64,000 bases of DNA from assembly GCF_001577525.1 (NCBI RefSeq), contig NZ_CP013015.1, forward strand, positions 1,941,751-2,005,750. The letters run 5' to 3'. Shown one piece after another: positions 49,029 to 57,545 of the stretch (position 1 is its first letter; each line of letters opens with the position of its first letter). The position numbers were made by a program, and so were the translations under genes. The DNA comes from Candidatus Desulfofervidus auxilii. Lineage in GTDB: Bacteria > Desulfobacterota > Desulfofervidia > Desulfofervidales > Desulfofervidaceae. The notes beneath the pieces are model-generated. The model was given only the letters and a program-made list of their open reading frames with translations, searched no databases and was not told the DNA's origin.

Positions 49029-49689
49029 AGAACCTAAAATTCAGCCTTTTGCTGTAAAAGATTGTGCCTTAATTGCCATTGCTACTGGGATTCAGGCATA
49101 TAATTTGAGAGAATTAAAAGATAAACTGACTAATATTCACCCAGGAAGTATTTACTATCACTTTTGGGGCAGTCTTTTGTTTCCCCGTTTTGAAGAGCCA
49201 GAATTTATTAATGACTTTGCTGCCTGGGCGTATTATTCTCTTCATGACCAGGCTTTAGCCGAGAGACTGGCGGTTATTGATCCTACGAAATTTGCTGATA
49301 TAGAGGAATTGCGTCAAGAATTAATAGAAGAGATAGAAGAAAGACTTTATGAAAGTGAGATTGTTCCATGGGCAAGGCCAGGTGAACAATTTCATTTTAA
49401 ACGCTCACAAATTGTGGTATTTGACACTTCTAAGCGTATTACAGAACCAAAAGAACTTTCAACTGTTTTACCCACTTTCACCGAAGGTAGTGTTTTCTAT
49501 CACTTTATAGATGCTAGAAGACGCACATCAGGAGGAGAAGATGATTTTCGGGCTTGGCTTGTTGGCTTTGGGGATACATACACTGATTTGTGTCATCTAA
49601 TTGCTAATATCGATCCCTATTTTACTACTTTAGCAGAACTGCGGTGCAAACTTTCAGATTTATTTCAGACTTACTTTAGAGAGAGATAA
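49018..49689 (+). CDS. DUF5752 family protein
   Basis: A 223-residue cytoplasmic protein of the DUF5752 family, made of two related halves. PFAVKDCALIAIATGI, GSIYYHFWGSLL and DFAAWAYYSLHDQALAERLA in the first half are echoed by GSVFYHFIDARRR and DFRAWLVGFGDTYTDLCHLI in the second, so it is probably an internal duplication. Function is unknown. Its position between TPS/TPP and TreT-like genes, with overlapping ends on both sides, suggests a role in trehalose synthesis or its control. The ATG at 49018 was chosen over one at 49000 because the family conservation starts just after it. Confidence 0.8.
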   Translation: MNNKEPKIQPFAVKDCALIAIATGIQAYNLRELKDKLTNIHPGSIYYHFWGSLLFPRFEEPEFINDFAAWAYYSLHDQALAERLAVIDPTKFADIEELRQELIEEIEERLYESEIVPWARPGEQFHFKRSQIVVFDTSKRITEPKELSTVLPTFTEGSVFYHFIDARRRTSGGEDDFRAWLVGFGDTYTDLCHLIANIDPYFTTLAELRCKLSDLFQTYFRER

Positions 49690-50927
49690 TGGGAAAGCTT
49701 GAGTTTTATGCCGATATTGTTGGTCATGACGTTATAGACCATCTTTATCAATTATCTAGTTTGTTAAAGAATATCAAGGTCATCCATGTCAACTCTACCC
49801 GCAAAGGAGGAGGAGTTGCAGAAATTCTGGAAAAATTAGTTCCCCTTAGCCAAGAATTGGGAATTGATACCAAGTGGGAAGTGATAACTGGGAATGAAAG
49901 ATTCTTCCATTGCACAAAAAGTATGCATAATGCCCTTCAGGGGAACCCGTTAGACATTCCAAATGGGCTTTTAAAGGTATACGAAGAAACAAATGCCCAA
50001 AATGCAGAAAAACTATGTCCAGCACTTGAAGAAGCAGATGTAGTATTTATTCACGACCCCCAACCTGCTCCTTTATTAAAATTTTGTCCCAAACGCAAGG
50101 GTAAATGGGTGTGGCGTTGTCATATAGATATTAGTCGTCCTTATCGGCCTGTATGGAAATATCTTAGGGATTTCATTAAAGACTATGATGCCAGTATTTT
50201 CCATCTTGCAGATTTTGCTCAGCCATTGCCACATCCTTTATATCTTATTCCTCCAAGTATTGACCCGCTAAGTGAGAAAAATAAGGAGCTAGAAGAGGAA
50301 AAAGTCCATTCTATTTACGAGAAATTTAACATAAATCCTGAATTGCCCACTATTGTTCAAGTTTCTCGCTTTGATCGCTTTAAAGATCCTCTAGGAGTAA
50401 TTCGGGCTTATAGACTGGCAAAGGAGTTTATTCCATCCTTACAGTTGATACTTGCTGGAGGGGGAGCGGCAGATGACCCAGAAACTGAGATTGTCTTAGC
50501 AGAAGTAAAAGAGGTAGCAAGTGGGGATCCAAATATTCATGTTTTATTTTTGCCTCCAGGGTCTGACCGCATTATAAATGCTATTCAACGAGGGGCTGAT
50601 ATTATTTTACAAAAATCTATTCGTGAGGGTTTTGGTCTTACTGTGACCGAAGGCATGTGGAAGGGCAAACCAGTTATTGGTGGTAATACAGGTGGGATTA
50701 GACTTCAAGTGATTAACCATCATACAGGTTTCTTAGTGAATACTCCAGAAGGAGCCGCCTTGCGTATTCATTATCTTTTTCACTATCGTGATCAGCTTCA
50801 AACCATGGGGAAAAAAGCAAGAGAATTTGTTAGGAGAAATTTCCTCATAACCCGACATTTAAGAGATTATCTTACTTTTATGGTGAGTATTATCTATAAT
50901 GTAGAAGAACGTATTGAGTTAGGATAA
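49689..50927 (+). CDS. TreT-like trehalose synthase (GT4 glycosyltransferase)
   Basis: A 412-residue GT-B glycosyltransferase close to trehalose glycosyltransferring synthase TreT, which makes trehalose from NDP-glucose and glucose and is best known from thermophiles. Visible motifs are HVNSTRKGGGVAEIL, FIHDPQPAPL, HIDISRP, QVSRFDRFKDPLGVI and the nucleotide-sugar-binding IREGFGLTVTEGMWKGKPVI. Its ATG overlaps the DUF5752 stop by one base (TAATG). With TPS/TPP in the same operon the cell would have two routes to trehalose. An alternative reading is another GT4 family member acting on sugar phosphates. Confidence 0.85.
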   Translation: MGKLEFYADIVGHDVIDHLYQLSSLLKNIKVIHVNSTRKGGGVAEILEKLVPLSQELGIDTKWEVITGNERFFHCTKSMHNALQGNPLDIPNGLLKVYEETNAQNAEKLCPALEEADVVFIHDPQPAPLLKFCPKRKGKWVWRCHIDISRPYRPVWKYLRDFIKDYDASIFHLADFAQPLPHPLYLIPPSIDPLSEKNKELEEEKVHSIYEKFNINPELPTIVQVSRFDRFKDPLGVIRAYRLAKEFIPSLQLILAGGGAADDPETEIVLAEVKEVASGDPNIHVLFLPPGSDRIINAIQRGADIILQKSIREGFGLTVTEGMWKGKPVIGGNTGGIRLQVINHHTGFLVNTPEGAALRIHYLFHYRDQLQTMGKKAREFVRRNFLITRHLRDYLTFMVSIIYNVEERIELG

Positions 50928-50934
50928 TATTCTT

Positions 50935-52200
50935 TTAGCCTTTCCAAACATCGTCAGGTTTTAATCTTACTTGGAAAGTAGGTGTTTCTAACAGCTTTTG
51001 GTAATAAGCTATTTGTTTTTTAAAACTGAGATATAGTCTTTTTGGTAAAGGTGAGGCAGGGGGAGCGCTAAATTTCAAATAATTGATAAATCTATTGCCA
51101 ACCAAGAACCGAAAGTCTAAGTGGGGTCCAGTGGCCAGTCCGGTCATTCCTACATAACCAATAACCTGACCTTGTTTCACCCAACTCCCTCTTTTTAGTC
51201 CTTTAGCAAAACGACTTAAATGGCCATAAGTGCTGGAATAACGATGGTTATGTCTAATTTTGATAAATTTACCATAATCTCCTTTCCAACCTATATAAAC
51301 GATTTTGCCATCTGCTATGGATTCCACAGGGGTGCCTGTAGGAGCCGCATAATCTATCCCTAAATGAGGACGCACAATTCCTAAAATTGGATGCCGCCGA
51401 TGATAAGAAAAACCAGAACTAATCCGCTTATAGCGTAAGGGGGCCTTGAGGAAGGCCTTTTGTAAAGGTCTCCCTTTAGAATCGTAATAACTGCCTTTAC
51501 CAGGAGATGTTTCAAAATAATAGGCCTCAAAGCATCTACCTTGATTCACAAATTTGGCGGCTAGGATACGACCATAGCGTGAAAATTGACCATTGACATA
51601 GATTTTTTCATATATAAATTGATATTTATCACCTGGTCTTAGGTCTGTAAAAAAATTTATGTCCCAGCAAAAGATGTCTGCAAGCTCAAGGATTAGTTGA
51701 GGATTAATATTATGACTTAATGCAGATAAATATAAATTTGTTGTGATTTCTCCTTTAGCACTGGCTAAAAATACATGGCAGGGAATAGTTTGAATAAGAC
51801 TCTTTATGCCAAAGGGTGTGATAAAAAAAATATATCTTTTCTCAGGAGAACTTGAAAATGTGAGTTCTTTCAAATTGTTTTGAAAGAAGGTGAGGTATAA
51901 TTTGTCATTTGGTCTTATTTTATTTATTGCCACTAGTTTTTTTAAATTTTTTACTAATTCCTGGGTAAGATTGGGATGAATTTTGTATTTGTTTATAAGG
52001 ACTTGGTAAATACTCTCATTCTTCCTAAAAGTATGTTCAATGTTCCTCTCTTGTAAAATTATGTCTTGCTTCCAATTGAGGTAATCAAAGGCAGGGAGAG
52101 ATTTCAGGGCCCCTTGAGAAGTCTTTGCTCTAAGATAAACAAAGAACGTAAAAGATAACAATAAAAAAATAATCCATTTTTCCTTTCTTAGGTAATCCAT
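50935..52200 (-). CDS. M23-family murein endopeptidase with N-terminal membrane anchor
   Basis: A 421-residue protein. An N-terminal hydrophobic segment (WIIFLLLSFTFFVYL) acts as signal or anchor. A middle region resembles the LysM/OapA-like part of MepM-type proteins (NESIYQVLINKYKIHPNL, INPQLILELADIFCWDINFF), and the C-terminal LytM/M23 peptidase domain follows. Zinc ligands are in RPHLGIDYAAPTGTPV and TGPHLDFRF, with the catalytic histidine in STYGHLSRF. It cleaves peptide cross-links in peptidoglycan. The ATG at 52200 was chosen because the alternative ATG at 52224 lies inside the terminator hairpin of the upstream gene. It converges with the TreT-like gene. Confidence 0.9.
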   Translation of the reverse strand: MDYLRKEKWIIFLLLSFTFFVYLRAKTSQGALKSLPAFDYLNWKQDIILQERNIEHTFRKNESIYQVLINKYKIHPNLTQELVKNLKKLVAINKIRPNDKLYLTFFQNNLKELTFSSSPEKRYIFFITPFGIKSLIQTIPCHVFLASAKGEITTNLYLSALSHNINPQLILELADIFCWDINFFTDLRPGDKYQFIYEKIYVNGQFSRYGRILAAKFVNQGRCFEAYYFETSPGKGSYYDSKGRPLQKAFLKAPLRYKRISSGFSYHRRHPILGIVRPHLGIDYAAPTGTPVESIADGKIVYIGWKGDYGKFIKIRHNHRYSSTYGHLSRFAKGLKRGSWVKQGQVIGYVGMTGLATGPHLDFRFLVGNRFINYLKFSAPPASPLPKRLYLSFKKQIAYYQKLLETPTFQVRLKPDDVWKG

Positions 52201-52212
52201 TTTTAAAGGAAA

Positions 52213-52234
52213 AGGGACAGGCATTGCACTGTCC
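52213..52234 (-). terminator. intrinsic terminator behind the pyrophosphatase gene
   Basis: On the minus strand GGGACAG, an eight-base loop, CTGTCCC, then TTTTCCTTT. It lies 11 bases after the pyrophosphatase stop. The complementary strand also ends in TTTT, so it may work both ways. Confidence 0.7.
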
Positions 52235-52244
52235 CTTTTATTAT

Positions 52245-53168
52245 TTATATCTCAGCAAAGGCTTTTTCTAAAGGAGGAACAAGTTGTTTTTTACGGCTCA
52301 TCACTTTTTCTAGCCATACAGACTTCCCTTCTAAGGGAATACCAAAGGCCTTTTCCACTACACTCGGCTCATCAGTCACTACCAACAACTCGGTCGCTTC
52401 TTTCATTATATCGGTTAACATGAGAAATACACTGTGCCTTCCTTCTTCTTTTACCTTTTTTAGTTCTTCATAAAGGTCGTCTTTTATGTCGGCCAATAGA
52501 GATAGATCTACTACTTCTAGTTGTGCTGCCCCCACTTTTTTGCCTGACATTACATAATCTTTAAAGTCTCTAAAGATTAATTCTCTAGGCGTTTTGCCAG
52601 CAACCGCTGATTTGGCCTTGAACATTTCCATGGCATAGGCTTCTATATCTGCAATGCCTGCAATTTCTGCCAATTCCTTGGCCCTCTCTTTATCTTCATC
52701 AGTGGTAGTAACTGATTTAAACATTACAGTATCACTTAAAATCGCCGATAACATAATTCCGGCGATTTCCTTAGGAATTTCTATCCCTAAGTAATCATAA
52801 AGTTTCTTTACTACAGTGCAAGTGCAACCCACAGGCATAGATAAGAAAAAGATAGGATTGGGTGTGGTTAAATCTCCAAGCTTATGATGGTCTACAATTT
52901 CTACAATTTCGCCTTTATCCATATTATCAGGGCTTTGAGTGGTTTCGCTGTGGTCCACAATAATAAACTTTTTCCCCGTTGCATCTGTCATCAGTTCTGG
53001 TACTGGAATTCCAAATTTATTCAAAACAAATTCAGTTTCAGGATTCAAATCACCTAACCGCACAGCTACTGCATCCATACCCCGTTTCTTCTTTAAGTGA
53101 GCATAAGCAATAGCAGCACATATGGCATCCGTGTCGGGACTTTTGTGACCTGCGACATATACTGGCAT
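52245..53168 (-). CDS. ppaC: manganese-dependent inorganic pyrophosphatase
   Basis: A 307-residue family II (DHH) pyrophosphatase. It starts VYVAGHKSPDTDAICAAIAY (metal-binding His and Asp) and has IVDHSE, the DHH motif EIVDHHKLGD and SDTVMFKSVT. The C-terminal DHHA2 domain carries the typical SRKKQLVPPLEKAF ending. It has no CBS/DRTGG insert, so it is the simple form. It hydrolyses pyrophosphate to phosphate in the cytoplasm; in sulfate reducers this pulls sulfate adenylylation forward. The ATG has an AAGGAGGG site, and the gene is flanked by its own promoter and terminator. Confidence 0.95.
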   Translation of the reverse strand: MPVYVAGHKSPDTDAICAAIAYAHLKKKRGMDAVAVRLGDLNPETEFVLNKFGIPVPELMTDATGKKFIIVDHSETTQSPDNMDKGEIVEIVDHHKLGDLTTPNPIFFLSMPVGCTCTVVKKLYDYLGIEIPKEIAGIMLSAILSDTVMFKSVTTTDEDKERAKELAEIAGIADIEAYAMEMFKAKSAVAGKTPRELIFRDFKDYVMSGKKVGAAQLEVVDLSLLADIKDDLYEELKKVKEEGRHSVFLMLTDIMKEATELLVVTDEPSVVEKAFGIPLEGKSVWLEKVMSRKKQLVPPLEKAFAEI

Positions 53169-53215
53169 TTTTCCCTCCTTAAAATTTTATTTTCAAAAAC
53201 TTTAAAATCACGCTT

Positions 53216-53244
53216 TTTTAACACGGAATATATAGATTGTCAAG
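53216..53244 (-). promoter_or_regulatory. promoter of ppaC
   Basis: On the minus strand, TTGACA (53244-53239), 17 bases, TTAAAA (53221-53216), then a leader of about 40 bases to the ATG. Confidence 0.5.
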
Positions 53245-53266
53245 TTTTTCCTTCACAAAACATATT

Positions 53267-55633
53267 TCATCCCACCATCCCCAGTTTTAGTTTTTCTCCC
53301 CAGTAATGCCTGAGGTATGATGCTAAATATTTATATTCTGAAGACTGAAGTTCAGGGTCAGTGGCTATGATATGAAAAGCAGCTTCTCTAGCCTGTTTTA
53401 AGATTTCTATGTCTTTAATCATATCAGCAAAGCGAAGTTCGGGAAAACCAGCTTGTTTGGTACCTAGAATTTCTCCTGGTCCCCGCAGCCGCAGATCTGC
53501 CTCAGCAATCTTAAAACCATCATTTGTTTCTATAATGGCCTTTAAGCGCTGTTTGGCCAATGAAGTAATTTTTTCTGGTGTAAGTAAAAGGCAATAGGCT
53601 TGGTCTGTCCCCCGGCCTACTCGTCCCCTTAATTGATGCAATTGAGCTAGCCCAAATCTCTCAGCATGTTCAATGACCATTACACTGGCTTGAGGCACAT
53701 CCACTCCTACCTCAATCACAGTAGTGGCTACTAATATGTCAATGCTCCCAGTGCGAAAGAGGGTCATTATTTCTTGTTTTTCCTCTGCTTTCATCCGACC
53801 ATGCAAAAGGGCAAGTTTATATTGACTAAAGCGCTTTTTTAAAGTTTCATACATAGTAGTAGCTGCCTTTAACTCCAATATTTCTGATTCTTCTATAAGG
53901 GGATAGACAATATAAACCTGAACACCTTCACGGAGTTTTTCTTCCAGAAACCGATATACTTGCTCTCGGTCTTTTTCCCAGAAGTGCATCGTTTCTACTG
54001 GTTTTCGCCCAGGTGGCATTTCGTCCAGGATAGAAATATCTAAGTCACCATATAAGGTCATGGCTAAGGTGCGAGGGATAGGGGTAGCAGTCATCACCAA
54101 TACATCTGGGGTAACACCTTTTGCTACTAATGTAGCCCGTTGAGCCACCCCAAAGCGGTGTTGTTCATCAATAATAACCAGGCCCAAACGCTGAAATTCC
54201 ACTCCTTCCTGGATTAAAGCATGAGTACCTATGACCAGTTGATATCTACCTTTTAAAATGCCTTCATAAATTGCCTGTTTTTCCTTGGATTTTAGTTGGC
54301 TAGTAAGGAGCGCCAATTTTATAGGGAGGTTTTTTAACAATCTTTGAGCATTTTCAAAGTGCTGTTCAGCCAGGATTTCTGTTGGGGCCATGATGGCTAC
54401 TTGGTATCCGGATTCAATGGCGATAAGTGTGGCTAATAAGGCCAAGATGGTTTTTCCACTGCCTACATCTCCCTGCAAAAGACGATGCATAGGACGGGAA
54501 GAAGCCATATTTTGTTTAATTTCTTCAAAGACTCGCTTTTGTCCATTAGTCAAAATAAAAGGAAGACTTTTTAAAAACGGCTCTATATATAAATAAGATG
54601 GCTTAAGTGAGATGCCCTGTTTCTGAGAATATGCCTTGCGTTTAATGGCTAGACCCAACTCCAAACAGAAAAAATCAATAAATTTTAAGGTCCGGTGGTA
54701 AGGGGAAGTATCCTGGTTAAGTTCCCTAACAGAAACATTTGCTGGAGGATGATGAAGGTGAAAAACTGCTTCCCATAAAGGAGATAATTTGTATCTTTGA
54801 CGCAAGCTTAATGGTAACGGACATCCCAGAAAATGGACATATTTTAGAATAATCCTTTGCATTAAATTCCGCGTCTGTTTAGGGTATATTCCATCTATTT
54901 CAGGATATACAGGCACAATCTCTAGTTTTATTTCTCTATCCCAACTTACATCGGGATGATGTATAACTTTTTCCCAACCATAGTGACGCACTAAACCACT
55001 AAATGTAACTTCCCGTCCAGGTTTAAATTCAGCCTGCATATATTTTAGTTGATAATTAAACCACACCCCTGCCAGTTGTCCTGTGCCATCACTAATAACT
55101 ACTTTATATAACTTACGTCTTCCCTGTTTTACTGGCAAAACACCACTAACTATGATTTTCCCTCGGACGACCACAGTCTGGTTTGGTTGGATGTCTTTTA
55201 TGTATTTAAAGTGACGATGGTCTTCATAATGAGTAGGCAGAAAATAAAGCAAGTCTTCCAGAGTAAAAATTCCTTTCTTTTTGAAAATTTTTCGCCACTT
55301 AGGAGTAAGCAGAGGGATATTTTCCAAGGAACTGAGTAATATTTCCCACTGAGGTGAAGGATGGATAAGGTATTGAATAAGGGAAATGGCCTTCTCAATT
55401 TTTTTTCTTTTTTCTTTGTCTGGAGCATGGTCAAAACCCCGGATAACCTGATTTAAGTGCTTCAAAATTTCTTGTTGCCAGGGGGCAGAGGAAGGAACAA
55501 GTTTTTGGGTTAAAGTATTCACAAAGGTTTCTAAGAACTTAATTTTATTTAAGGCCGCATAATTATTTTTTTGGGCCAGTAAAAAGGGACGTAAAAGGGT
55601 ATTATAATTGGAGTGGTAATGGTTGTCTCTAAT
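53267..55633 (-). CDS. recG: RecG ATP-dependent DNA helicase, apparently starting at ATT
   Basis: A 788-codon branch-migration helicase for stalled replication forks. A wedge/OB domain (TVVVRGKIIVSGVLP) precedes the helicase core: LLQGDVGSGKTILAL (Walker A), IIDEQHRFG (DEQH box), VMTATPIPRTLAMTLYGDLD and QLRGRVGRG. A GTG at 55522 is the first ordinary start, but coding similarity continues upstream in frame (RPFLLAQKNNYAALNKIKFL), as expected for the N-terminal region of RecG in this phylum. It reaches ATT at 55633 with AGGAG exactly six bases upstream, overlapping the previous stop. An in-frame TAG lies just before. I therefore propose an ATT start; GTG is the conservative alternative. Confidence 0.88.
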   Translation of the reverse strand: MRDNHYHSNYNTLLRPFLLAQKNNYAALNKIKFLETFVNTLTQKLVPSSAPWQQEILKHLNQVIRGFDHAPDKEKRKKIEKAISLIQYLIHPSPQWEILLSSLENIPLLTPKWRKIFKKKGIFTLEDLLYFLPTHYEDHRHFKYIKDIQPNQTVVVRGKIIVSGVLPVKQGRRKLYKVVISDGTGQLAGVWFNYQLKYMQAEFKPGREVTFSGLVRHYGWEKVIHHPDVSWDREIKLEIVPVYPEIDGIYPKQTRNLMQRIILKYVHFLGCPLPLSLRQRYKLSPLWEAVFHLHHPPANVSVRELNQDTSPYHRTLKFIDFFCLELGLAIKRKAYSQKQGISLKPSYLYIEPFLKSLPFILTNGQKRVFEEIKQNMASSRPMHRLLQGDVGSGKTILALLATLIAIESGYQVAIMAPTEILAEQHFENAQRLLKNLPIKLALLTSQLKSKEKQAIYEGILKGRYQLVIGTHALIQEGVEFQRLGLVIIDEQHRFGVAQRATLVAKGVTPDVLVMTATPIPRTLAMTLYGDLDISILDEMPPGRKPVETMHFWEKDREQVYRFLEEKLREGVQVYIVYPLIEESEILELKAATTMYETLKKRFSQYKLALLHGRMKAEEKQEIMTLFRTGSIDILVATTVIEVGVDVPQASVMVIEHAERFGLAQLHQLRGRVGRGTDQAYCLLLTPEKITSLAKQRLKAIIETNDGFKIAEADLRLRGPGEILGTKQAGFPELRFADMIKDIEILKQAREAAFHIIATDPELQSSEYKYLASYLRHYWGEKLKLGMVG

Positions 55634-56288
55634 TTTTTTCTCCTATCAATTGGGTAATGGTCTTGGGTGTAAATGGTCCACCCCGAACACCCTCAAATTT
55701 GACAAAGACCCCATCATTTTTTCTAAACCAGTAATATGAATGCCAAAACATAGATAGCCATCCTTTTAAAGTAACCTTAATTTTAACAGTATGGTATTTT
55801 TTATTACCTATTTTTATTTCCTCTTCGCCTTCCTTATTTGCTATCATTTTGTGAAAACTGAAATCCCTGGGGCATATAATGCCAAAAAGCTTTGATTTTT
55901 GTTTACTTTTTACCAAACTCAAAAATCCAAATTCAGGAGTTTGAATCCAGGGAGTTTTGTCAATCTTCAGTATCCTTTGTTTTTTCTTTCCATTTTTTTC
56001 TAAATGAACCGTGATGGTATTTTCTTTTCTTACTGCTACAAATCTATTATTTTTTTTAATTACGCTCCACTTTAGGGTTGAGCCATCTTTTTTATGCAAA
56101 AGAAACAAACGATTTTCTCCAGGCTTTATAGCCTGAATGAGGATTCTATCTGATGTTTCTTTGATAATCCTCCATGTAACCCTAATTTGTTTATTCTTTG
56201 TAATTTCTTTATAATGATATATTTTATGAGGATAAAGGCTAATAACCGTCAGAAAAAATCCTATAGGTAGTAAAAGAAAATTTCTCAT
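55629..56288 (-). CDS. exported protein of unknown function
   Basis: A 219-residue protein with an N-terminal signal sequence (NFLLLPIGFFLTVISLYP). It then has a lysine-rich, strand-rich sequence with short repeated hydrophobic-polar alternation (VTWRIIKET, TVHLEKNGKKK, HTVKIKVTLKGWLSMFWHSY). I do not recognise the family. The layout resembles periplasmic beta-barrel-like proteins such as DUF3108 relatives, but no diagnostic motif is seen. The ATG is at 56288 without a clear ribosome site. It overlaps the proposed recG start by five bases, so the two are likely cotranscribed. Confidence 0.65.
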   Translation of the reverse strand: MRNFLLLPIGFFLTVISLYPHKIYHYKEITKNKQIRVTWRIIKETSDRILIQAIKPGENRLFLLHKKDGSTLKWSVIKKNNRFVAVRKENTITVHLEKNGKKKQRILKIDKTPWIQTPEFGFLSLVKSKQKSKLFGIICPRDFSFHKMIANKEGEEEIKIGNKKYHTVKIKVTLKGWLSMFWHSYYWFRKNDGVFVKFEGVRGGPFTPKTITQLIGEKN

Positions 56289-56391
56289 TATTTCTTATAT
56301 TACAAAATCTCTCTCAAAAGTTAAAGTTAACTACAATTGCTTCGCACTTGTTATCCTTGACACCATGGATGGAAATCTTTACCCTTTTCTT

Positions 56392-57084
56392 ATGAAAGAC
56401 ATTCCCTATAATAAATATGTTGATTATGCCCTCTTAAAACCTACTGTTACACCCCAAGAAATTACTAAGGGGTGTAAGGAAGCTATAAAGCATGAGTTTA
56501 TGTCCTTTTTTGTCCCCCCTGGATATGTTAATTTAGCTGTTCATAATTTAAAAAACACTTCTGTAAAGGTAGGGACGGTAATTGGTTTTCCTATGGGTTA
56601 TACCGATTCTAAGACCAAAATCTATGAAGCTCAACAGGCGGTTAAAAATGGTGCCCATGAATTGGATATAGTCATTCAAATTGGCTGGGCCAAGGCAGGT
56701 GAGTATAATAAAGTGACAGAAGAGATAATAAGTCTAAGAAAAAATCTTCCTGGAGATGTGATATTAAAAGCCATTTTAGAATTGGCCTATTTTTCTCCTT
56801 CTGAAAAAGAGAACCTAATTTTGGCTCTAAAAGACACTCCAGTGGCATTTTTGAAGACTTCAACGGGTTTTGGTCCTGGTGGGGCAACAATAAAGGATAT
56901 TAAACTCATGAAAAGGCTACTAGGAAGAGAAAAAGGTATTAAGGCAGCAGGGGGTATAAAAGATGCCGCCACTTTTATCCAAATGATAAATGCCGGTGCC
57001 ACCCGTATTGGGACCAGTAGTGGACCTTTAATTATACAAGAGTTAAGCGCAATGGCTCAATGCAGAATGCAGAATGCAAATTGA
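56392..57084 (+). CDS. deoC: deoxyribose-phosphate aldolase
   Basis: A 230-residue TIM-barrel class I aldolase that splits 2-deoxyribose-5-phosphate into acetaldehyde and glyceraldehyde-3-phosphate. The Schiff-base lysine is in AFLKTSTGFGPGGAT, the second active-site lysine in GIKAAGGIKD, and the aspartate in HELDIVIQIG. VGTVIGFPMGY is also typical. Two ATGs are possible (56365 and 56392). I chose the second because family similarity begins near DIPYNKYVDYALLKP and a TTGACA box stands 35 bases upstream. The last codons (AQCRMQNAN) run into a repeated TGCAGAATGCAGAATGC sequence, so the natural C-terminus may have been extended by repeat insertion. Confidence 0.9.
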   Translation: MKDIPYNKYVDYALLKPTVTPQEITKGCKEAIKHEFMSFFVPPGYVNLAVHNLKNTSVKVGTVIGFPMGYTDSKTKIYEAQQAVKNGAHELDIVIQIGWAKAGEYNKVTEEIISLRKNLPGDVILKAILELAYFSPSEKENLILALKDTPVAFLKTSTGFGPGGATIKDIKLMKRLLGREKGIKAAGGIKDAATFIQMINAGATRIGTSSGPLIIQELSAMAQCRMQNAN

Positions 57085-57115
57085 AAAATGCAAAATCCCC
57101 TTCTGTTAAATTGGA

Positions 57116-57305
57116 ACGTTAGCACGTTTACACGTTTGCACGTTAGAATTGGGAATTAGGAACTGGGAATTGGGAATTTCTATTTTCTGTTTCCCGTTTC
57201 CCTTTCCTTCTTTCCTTCTTTATGCGCGTTAACACGTTTACACATTGACACGTTTACATGTTAGAATTGGGAACTGGGAATTTCTGTTTTCCGTTTTCTA
57301 TTTTC
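57116..57305. repeat. imperfect duplication of an 80-bp AT-rich intergenic segment
   Basis: Copy 1 (about 57116-57200) and copy 2 (about 57226-57305) share ACACGTTTACAC, GTTAGAATTGGGAA, CTGGGAATT and TTTCTGTTTTC-like blocks in the same order. The intergenic stretch 57085-57545 holds no gene. Confidence 0.6.
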
Positions 57306-57400
57306 TTAACTGTATTTTGTAGGTTAGACCCCCATTCCACTACATTTGGCTATTTCATTCCCTCACTATTTCACTACTCACTGATTTAATGTTTTGGCAT

Positions 57401-57454
57401 TTTGGCATTTGGATTTTGAAATTTGGATTTTTTAGTTTTTGTTAAATTACTTAT
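57401..57454 (-). repeat. dispersed AT-rich repeat, inverted relative to 24320-24395
   Basis: Read on the minus strand, CATAAGTAATTTAACAAAAA is followed by CTAAAAAATCCAAATTTCAA and AATCCAAATGCCAAA. The same two blocks stand in the same order at 24320-24339 and 24361-24395. Confidence 0.65.
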
Positions 57455-57509
57455 GGCCTGACTTTGACGTAGTCCTGTCATCAATTTTTATACCAAGTTT
57501 ATAAATTTA

Positions 57510-57538
57510 TTGCCAAACATAGATTTGTTCTATAGAAT
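57510..57538 (+). promoter_or_regulatory. promoter of marC-like gene, probably leaderless
   Basis: TTGCCA at 57510-57515, 17 bases, TAGAAT at 57533-57538. The ATG is only seven bases after the -10 box, so RNA and translation would start together. Confidence 0.55.
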
Positions 57539-57545
57539 ATAAAAA

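Noticed and set aside
52201-52224. Upstream ATG of the M23 peptidase at 52224
   Set aside because: It lies in the terminator hairpin of the pyrophosphatase gene.
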